A program made the position numbers and the translations under genes. DNA of 64,000 bases, from the NCBI GenBank assembly GCA_003342895.1, contig PTFA01000028.1:5073464-5137463 (forward strand), in the 5' to 3' direction. Source of the DNA: Casuarius casuarius (lineage: Eukaryota > Chordata > Aves > Casuariiformes > Casuariidae). Under the pieces are notes generated by a model, which was given only the letters and a program-made list of their open reading frames with translations, did no database searches and was not told the origin of the DNA. Positions 61,131-64,000 of this stretch are shown here, in pieces; the first letter of the stretch is position 1, and every line of letters starts with the position of its first letter.

Positions 61131-64000
61131 TAGAGTATTTTGAACAAGCTTATACTGGCTCAACACTTTGTATAATGGAACCACAGACATTTTGACTCAG
61201 CAATCAAGCACACTAAAACTGGATTTTTTATTTTGTGGAACAAGGGCTTCACTGATTATAAGCAGAATGAGAGGTTAAATGGGAATCCACATATAGCAGA
61301 TTTTTGCTGTTCTGAATGCTGCAGTGATTTCTGCCATTTCTCCTCTCTTCTCCACACCTTTTTCTTTGAAATTAGGGCAAAAAATGTTGGCTCGTGACCT
61401 TTGAGTTTTATATTTGAATGACCACTTTTCACACTTCTCTTTTCTCTCTCCTCATTAAGTTAAAATCTTTCCAACATTTTGCAAGTAAATCTCTGCCGTA
61501 AAACTTAGAAAAAGTGTATGATCTTATGCATTCTGACTCCTTTCAGTTCTTCCAAGAGCTGCTTTGAATAACTCTTCAATTAAAGTTTTACCTAACAAAT
61601 TAGGTGTTTTCTGTCCAGACTTGCAGCAAGACTTTAAAACTAGTATCTGTCCACCATCTAATTTTAAGCTATATCTTGCGTTTATGCTACTGTAGGGTTC
61701 TCTTGTTTATTTCTTCTATATCAGCTTCTAGCAGTCATTCAATCTTCCATGCAAGTAATTTTGCCTAACTTCTACAGCAGAGCCTTAAACTAAGTGCCTG
61801 TGTGGCACGTCGACATTCTTCATCCCTGCTTTTTTCTAACAGTTATGCTTTCTTTTGGAGCTGCATAGATTTCTCCACTCTGTGAATGGAAACACTCTTC
61901 TTTACATTTGTTATTAGGGTTTATTTTTACAGCTTTTCTTTTATTTTTTGAAGGTCCAGCCTCTGTAAATCTGTGATCTACTTTACTGGGACAGGCAGCT
62001 GATAAAAACAGACCACTTAGTTATCTGCTAGGTATCTAGCGTTTTGGATTGAAAAAAATGATGGATTTTCCTCTCAGCTGATTAGGCATCACTGAGCACT
62101 CTTCCTCACCGTCTGAGGTTGGCAGAAATATAAGAAATTCCACAAGTAATAGAAAACTGAGAGAACCAGGACTTAAAGGAATAATGCCTGGTAATTTCCT
62201 TACATAGGATTTCTGAAACATAAGTACATGTTTTATTCCAATTCAGAGTACAATACTTCTCACACAAACAGTTCATATCTACTGTTTGTTGAAGTTTAAA
62301 CTCTTCAATAATGTTAACACATTTCACAAAAAGTTACATTTTCAGAGAAAATGGCCAAGCTAGATTAAGATCTTTCTTTAATTTAAAGTTAATGAAAACC
62401 ACTGAATAAAACCACTTCCATGAGGTTAGGGGATTTTCAGATGAGAGATATTTGTATCTAAATAATGTTATCCATTCTCTACTAGAACTTATTTTTTAAT
62501 GAATGTACTATATGTAAGGCATATTCAAAATTGCATTGTTGTATTTATGAGACATTTCTTGTAACAGAATTAGAAAGAGTTGATTGTAAGTTAGCAATTC
62601 TCACCTAACACATGAAAGTAAATTCTACTATTTGGAAAGCAAGGTGTAGAGAGAACTTATTGTGGGGAAAGGGTGTATCCTTGGCAAATCAAATACCATT
62701 CCTAATTCTGAAACTCCTTCGGAAAGTGAGGAAAAGTACTTGACAATATCTATTATATAACCCTCAGCATCAAATGATGACATATCTGTATCACCCATAT
62801 TGTTTATGCAGAGTATAAACTATGCAATTAGCTGGAAGCATATATTCATTCTCATTTTCTATTAGCTGGTAGTCACAGTGTTATATCCCAGAGTTAACAT
62901 TATTAGTTGCAAGTAATGATGCACTGTCAAAGCTCGCATCATTTGATTGCAGTATACTTTTTATCCTTTCCAAAAGCATCTAATGCAGTTTCATTGTTGT
63001 CTTGAAAGTCATATAAAATGACAGATTACCCTTTAACAGTGCAGAAACATATAATTATCAGAGAAATGTTGCTATGTCCATGATTTGAAGCATCAGTAGC
63101 CACACAGGAAAAGGTGCTCTTTTCAGTCAAACATTCATTCATCCATGCATTCATTCATCTGTGTATAGTTGAAAGAAGAACAAATATAGAGTTGCGAAGG
63201 TACACAGCTTTTGAACTATCAATATGTATCATTGAGCTATGATATACTGAACTATGGTTGAATATTGGAAAACAACGTGATTTAATTTGCTGTCACCGTA
63301 AGTGAGCTGTATGAATGACTGTGACTAATACTGTAATACACTTTTGTTGATCGTACAACAGCTGCCTTTGTGTTTTTTGAAGTATAAAGTATTTTACACT
63401 TCATAGAAACAAAAAGTTGAAAGTGTTTTGTTCTTTAGAAGCTATGCTTTTATGATTTGTCCCATTTGCATACCATCTTATATCTGACAGTCCTTCATGA
63501 GTAATTGAGAAACTTGTGCATAAATTACAGCAAGTCCCATGGCAATTATTGCTTTCTTTACTCATCCATGCAAAATCAATTCTGTGTTCATGTAGGATTA
63601 TTCTTGACTTGTTGGTGGAACATTACCATCATAACGACTGCCAGAGTCAGGATCAGTGTAGTGATATAAGTAGATCCATTAAAGTACATAAAAATGCTAA
63701 CATCTGAGTCAGCCTAGGCACATGTTTATCCTATTTGTTTTGTATCTCTTCTGTGCTGAGTCAATAAATCTTAGATACTGTGCCCCAGTTAGGCCAGGAT
63801 TATTGCACAGAAAAAATCATATATGAATACCAAAAGGTTAAAAAGCCAATTTTATCCTCACAGCAATTTCTTTTAGGTAGACTACAAGTTGACCTATCTC
63901 AAACCTGTCTTTTGCATTTAAATGGATGCTTAAATCATTTCTGTACAAATCATATAAAAAAATTCAGGATTCACTGGTGTGGTGGAGCGCAACTACCCCC
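61131..64000. other. Intergenic, no gene seen
   Basis: AT-rich DNA to the window end. A small ATTC-type simple repeat lies near 63131-63160. No exon of a neighbouring gene was recognised. Confidence 0.6.

Noticed and set aside
28600..64000. SCAMP1 exons, expected upstream of AP3B1 from mammalian synteny
   Set aside because: No segment resembling the SCAMP1 N-terminus (NPF-repeat region) or its membrane-spanning exons was found; the gene probably starts beyond the right edge.

Overview
The window is vertebrate nuclear DNA, most likely from a bird. The gene present is split into small exons with GT-AG introns of 2 to 13 kb. There is one CpG island with a 180-base run of N inside it. The rest is AT-rich, repeat-poor DNA whose only clearly recognisable mobile elements are old CR1 LINE 3' ends of the reptile/bird type. 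No bacterial-style operon, phage, CRISPR array or dense coding is present.

Left part (1 to 28.6 kb): the 5' portion of AP3B1, the beta-3A subunit of the AP-3 adaptor complex, on the minus strand. Five coding exons can be placed to the base or nearly so: exon 1 at 28130-28256 (its donor is lost in the N run at 27950-28129), then 15416-15491, 9698-9772, 5432-5527 and 3136-3296. Together they encode about residues 1-179, the start of the adaptin N-terminal trunk. The gene continues beyond the left edge. Intron 5 carries an LTR-like segment and a block of degenerate repeats of about 202 bp (about 0.17-1.2 kb). Intron 1 carries an unidentified stretch with unusually long open frames (22.1-23.5 kb).

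Promoter (28.26-28.6 kb): a CpG island with an ETS-type site, GC boxes, a GTCACATG E-box/M-box-like site and a perfect RFX X-box palindrome. A good splice donor on the plus strand (28589) and a well-formed exon-like segment at 31605-31684 hint at a divergent transcript, possibly non-coding.

Right part (28.6 to 64 kb): gene-poor DNA upstream of AP3B1 with no exon I can recognise. In mammals the next gene on this side is SCAMP1; none of its exons is seen here. This part holds four CR1 fragments (about 30.41, 35.3-35.8, 38.4 and 41.6-41.8 kb), a C-rich block with G-quadruplex potential on the minus strand (39.06-39.36 kb), simple repeats, and a GC-richer stretch with several long but unrecognised open frames (57.7-61.1 kb).

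I found no novel multi-gene system. The most useful leads are the promoter architecture with the possible divergent transcript, the repeat block in intron 5, and the unexplained open frames in intron 1 and at 40.9 and 60 kb.
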